A stretch of 8,411 nucleotides of DNA. It comes from Myxococcales bacterium. Its GTDB lineage: Bacteria > Myxococcota_A > Polyangia > Polyangiales > JADJMO01. The notes below the pieces were generated by a model. It searched no databases and was not told the origin of the DNA. It was given only the letters and a program-made list of their open reading frames with translations. The stretch is taken from contig JAJXTK010000264.1 in NCBI GenBank assembly GCA_021783935.1, forward strand, positions 1-8,411. The letters are read 5' to 3'. Positions 6,288-8,411 of the stretch are shown in pieces. The number at the start of each line of letters is the position of its first letter. Within the stretch, counting starts at the first letter, position 1. The translations under genes were made by a program, and so were the position numbers.

Positions 6288-8063
6288 ATGAACCCCGCGT
6301 TGCTGATGTTCCAAAAGCTGTGGCCCGCGCTCGCCGCGGGAACGGTCGGCGCCTTCGTGCCGCGCCGCTCCTCGCGCGTGGAGCGCCTCGGCATCGCCCT
6401 GGCGGCCGCCGCGTGCGTGCTGTTCGTGACGCTGCTGTGGCCCGACACGGTGGTCGAGGCGGTGAAGGTCCCGAACGCGGAGCGCTTCCCGCACCTGCTG
6501 TCGTGGCTGGTGTTCATCCCGCTCGTCGGCGCGGGGCTGATGCTCTTCGCGCCGCGCCAGGCCGCCAGGACCGTGCAGTGGCTGGCGTTGGGCATCATGG
6601 GGGTGGAGCTCCTCGCGACGCTCGTGCTCTTCCGGCTCACGCCGGTCGAGGGGAAGTACTGGCTCGAGGAGTCGTCCCCCTGGATCACGACCTTCGGCAT
6701 CCGCTACCACCTCGCGCTCGACGGCTTCAGCTACTGGCTGATCGTCCTCTCGAGCGTGCTGACGCCGATCGCGACCTACGTCTCGTTCGGCTCGGTCAAG
6801 ACGCGGCAGAAGGACTTCGCGATCGCGTTCCTCGTGCTCCAAGGGGCGATGGTCGGCTCGCTGCTCGCGATCGATCTCTTCCTCTTCTACGTGATGTGGG
6901 AGCTGATGCTCGTGCCGATGTACCTCCTCATCGGCGTCTTCGGCTCCGCTGATCGCGTTCGAGCGGCGATCAAGTTCTTCCTCTACACGATGGCGGGCAG
7001 CCTCATGATGCTCGTCGCCATCCTGTACGTGGTGCTCAAGTACCGCGCGCTGACGGGCGAGCTGAGCTGGGATCTGCCCGACCTCGAGCGCCTCAACTTC
7101 CCGCTCGTCACGCAGCGGTGGCTGTTCTGGGGCTTCGCGATCGCGTTCCTGATCAAGGTGCCGATGTTCCCGGTGCACACGTGGCTGCCGGACGCGCACA
7201 CCAACGCGCCGACGGGCGGCTCGATCATCCTCGCGGCCGTGATGCTGAAGCTCGGCGCCTATGGCTACATCCGCTTCGCCATGGGGCTCTTCCCGCACGC
7301 GGCGCACGTCTACGGCGCGACGCTCGCGGGCATCGCGGTGGTCGGCGGCGTCCTCTACGGCGCGCTTTGCGCGCTCAAGCAGAGCGACTTCAAGCGCCTC
7401 ATCGCGTACTCGTCGGTCGCGCACCTCGGCTACGTCATGTTGGGCATCTTCGCGAGAAACCCCGCCTCGATGGAGGGCGCGGTGCTGCAGATGGTCAACC
7501 ACGGCGTGTCGACCGGCGCGCTCTTCCTCCTGGTCGGCGTGATCTACGACCGGCGCCACACGCGCGACCTCGCCGAGTTCGGCGGCCTCGCCAAGGTGAT
7601 GCCGTGGTACGCGGCCGTGTTCCTCGTCGTCACCTTCTCGTCGATAGGCTTGCCCGGCACCAACGGGTTCGTCGGCGAGTGGTTGATCATGAGCGGCGCG
7701 TTCCTCTCGAAGGGGACGCTCGGTCAGTGGGGGCGCTCGCAGGCGATGGGCGCCGCGCTCGGCGTCATCTTGGGCGCGGTGTACATGCTGACCGTCGTGC
7801 AGAAGGTCTTCTTCGGGCCGCTCGACAACCCGAAGAACCGCCGGCTGCCCGACCTGACCCGTCGCGAGGGGATCGCGCTCGCGCCGCTGGTCGTCCTGAT
7901 CTTCGTGATCGGGCTCTTCCCGCGCATCTTCACGGAGCCGATGCACATCACGATCGAGCCGTGGGTCCGTGACTTCAACGCGCGCGTCGAGGTGCCGCCC
8001 GTCGAGCAGCCGACGGTCTCGCCGAAGCCCGCTTCGCCCGCCCCGGCGCTCGGGGGAGAGTAA
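6288..8063 (+). CDS. nuoM: NADH-quinone oxidoreductase subunit M, with N-terminal extension
   Basis: NuoM is the middle antiporter-like proton-pumping subunit. Its pump residues are seen as E205 in FYVMWELMLVPMYLLIG, K290 in FLIKVPMFPVHTWLPDAHTN, K321 in AVMLKLGAYG and E464 in GFVGEWLI, matching E144, K234, K265 and E407 of E. coli. The usual NuoM N-terminus appears to begin only near residue 67 (FPHLLSWLVFIPLVGAGL). Before it lie about 66 extra residues, with a short hydrophobic stretch at 11-24, a basic patch (PRRSSRVER, 25-33) and a clear hydrophobic segment at 34-51. A GAGG ribosome binding site 6 bases before the ATG supports this start. The last 23 residues are Pro-rich (VPPVEQPTVSPKPASPAP). 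Total length is 591, against about 509 in E. coli. It starts 9 bases after nuoL, and nuoN follows after 4 bases. Confidence 0.96.
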   Translation: MNPALLMFQKLWPALAAGTVGAFVPRRSSRVERLGIALAAAACVLFVTLLWPDTVVEAVKVPNAERFPHLLSWLVFIPLVGAGLMLFAPRQAARTVQWLALGIMGVELLATLVLFRLTPVEGKYWLEESSPWITTFGIRYHLALDGFSYWLIVLSSVLTPIATYVSFGSVKTRQKDFAIAFLVLQGAMVGSLLAIDLFLFYVMWELMLVPMYLLIGVFGSADRVRAAIKFFLYTMAGSLMMLVAILYVVLKYRALTGELSWDLPDLERLNFPLVTQRWLFWGFAIAFLIKVPMFPVHTWLPDAHTNAPTGGSIILAAVMLKLGAYGYIRFAMGLFPHAAHVYGATLAGIAVVGGVLYGALCALKQSDFKRLIAYSSVAHLGYVMLGIFARNPASMEGAVLQMVNHGVSTGALFLLVGVIYDRRHTRDLAEFGGLAKVMPWYAAVFLVVTFSSIGLPGTNGFVGEWLIMSGAFLSKGTLGQWGRSQAMGAALGVILGAVYMLTVVQKVFFGPLDNPKNRRLPDLTRREGIALAPLVVLIFVIGLFPRIFTEPMHITIEPWVRDFNARVEVPPVEQPTVSPKPASPAPALGGE

Positions 8064-8067
8064 TCCG

Positions 8068-8411
8068 ATGTCGCTCTGGTTCGCGCTCTCTCCGCTGCTG
8101 ATCCTCTCGGCGGGTGGCCTGCTGCTGATGCTGGCCGACGCCTTCTCGGAGAAGCACACCGACCTCGCGATGGGGTCGTTCCTGACCTTCACGTCGGCGG
8201 GGATCTTCGCCGTCGCGCTCTGGATCATGGGCGGCGTACCGGCCGAGGTGGCCAAGCAGGTCGCCCCCTGGATCATCCTCGACAAGTTCACGCTCTTCTT
8301 CACCGCGACGGTCTGTCTCGGTGGGGCGCTCTCGTCGCTGCTCGCAGGCGGCTACATGCCCGAGCACGGGCTCGACAAGGGCGAGTTCTACGCGCTGATG
8401 ATCCTCTCGGC
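8068..8411 (+). CDS. nuoN: NADH-quinone oxidoreductase subunit N (partial, 3' end beyond window)
   Basis: The frame is open from the ATG at 8068 to the right edge, giving 114 complete codons. The start MSLWFALSPLLILSAGGLLLM is typical of NuoN, with a first helix at about 2-22, a second near 35-55 and a third near 71-94. It then reaches the conserved EFYALMILS segment that opens the next helix. NuoN is the third antiporter-like pump subunit, next to NuoK and NuoJ. A purine-rich GGGGGAGAG (8052-8060) lies 7 bases before the ATG, and the gene begins 4 bases after the nuoM stop. The pump lysines and glutamate lie beyond the window, so they cannot be checked. Confidence 0.92.
   Translation, partial: MSLWFALSPLLILSAGGLLLMLADAFSEKHTDLAMGSFLTFTSAGIFAVALWIMGGVPAEVAKQVAPWIILDKFTLFFTATVCLGGALSSLLAGGYMPEHGLDKGEFYALMILS

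Noticed and set aside
3612..8063. nuoL/nuoM as Mrp-type Na+/H+ antiporter subunits
   Set aside because: Neighbouring nuoE, F, J, K and N, and the lateral-helix region of NuoL, identify complex I. No mrpB/E/F/G genes are present.
3075..8303. Very long minus-strand open frame (over 1,700 codons) opposite nuoJ-nuoN
   Set aside because: Its product is Arg/Asp/Glu/His-rich low-complexity sequence, the expected antisense shadow of highly G/C-biased codons. The plus strand encodes clear, conserved complex I subunits throughout.

Overview
The window is very GC-rich, with an almost uniformly G/C third codon position, and it carries most of a respiratory complex I (NADH:quinone oxidoreductase) operon. 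The codon use, the proline/alanine-rich zinc-ribbon protein beside the operon and the style of the extra domains suggest a myxobacterium (Myxococcota, Polyangia-like). That placement is inference, because no rRNA or other strong phylogenetic marker is present.

Layout. Bases 1-393 (minus strand) hold the 5' part of a gene for a zinc-ribbon protein with a Pro/Ala-rich tail; it runs off the left edge. Bases 394-801 are a 408-base divergent intergenic region. It contains a consensus-like -35/-10 pair facing the nuo genes, a weaker pair facing the zinc-ribbon gene, several perfect short dyads, and a strong hairpin in the expected nuo leader. From 802 to the right edge there is one tightly packed plus-strand operon: nuoE (802-1287), nuoF (1306-2652), nuoJ (2662-3282), nuoK (3279-3590, GTG start overlapping nuoJ), nuoL (3612-6278), nuoM (6288-8063) and nuoN (from 8068, cut by the right edge). 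Gaps between genes are 4 to 21 bases, and nuoJ/nuoK overlap by 4.

How they work together. NuoE and NuoF form the NADH-oxidising tip of complex I: FMN, the N3 [4Fe-4S] cluster and the N1a [2Fe-2S] cluster. NuoJ, K, L, M and N are membrane subunits of the proton-pumping arm. The operon jumps straight from nuoF to nuoJ: nuoG, nuoH and nuoI are absent, and nuoA-D do not lie immediately upstream, so the rest of the complex must be encoded elsewhere if it exists.

Most notable points. NuoL is unusually long (888 residues, against about 613 in E. coli). After its last membrane helix it carries a PKD/Ig-like beta-sandwich-type domain with a WDLGDG signature, predicted to lie on the periplasmic side. 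NuoL also has a two-cysteine insertion between its TM12 and TM13 equivalents and a His-rich loop. NuoM has an N-terminal extension of about 66 residues with an extra hydrophobic segment, backed by a good ribosome binding site at the extended start. No mobile element, CRISPR array, tRNA or rRNA was seen.
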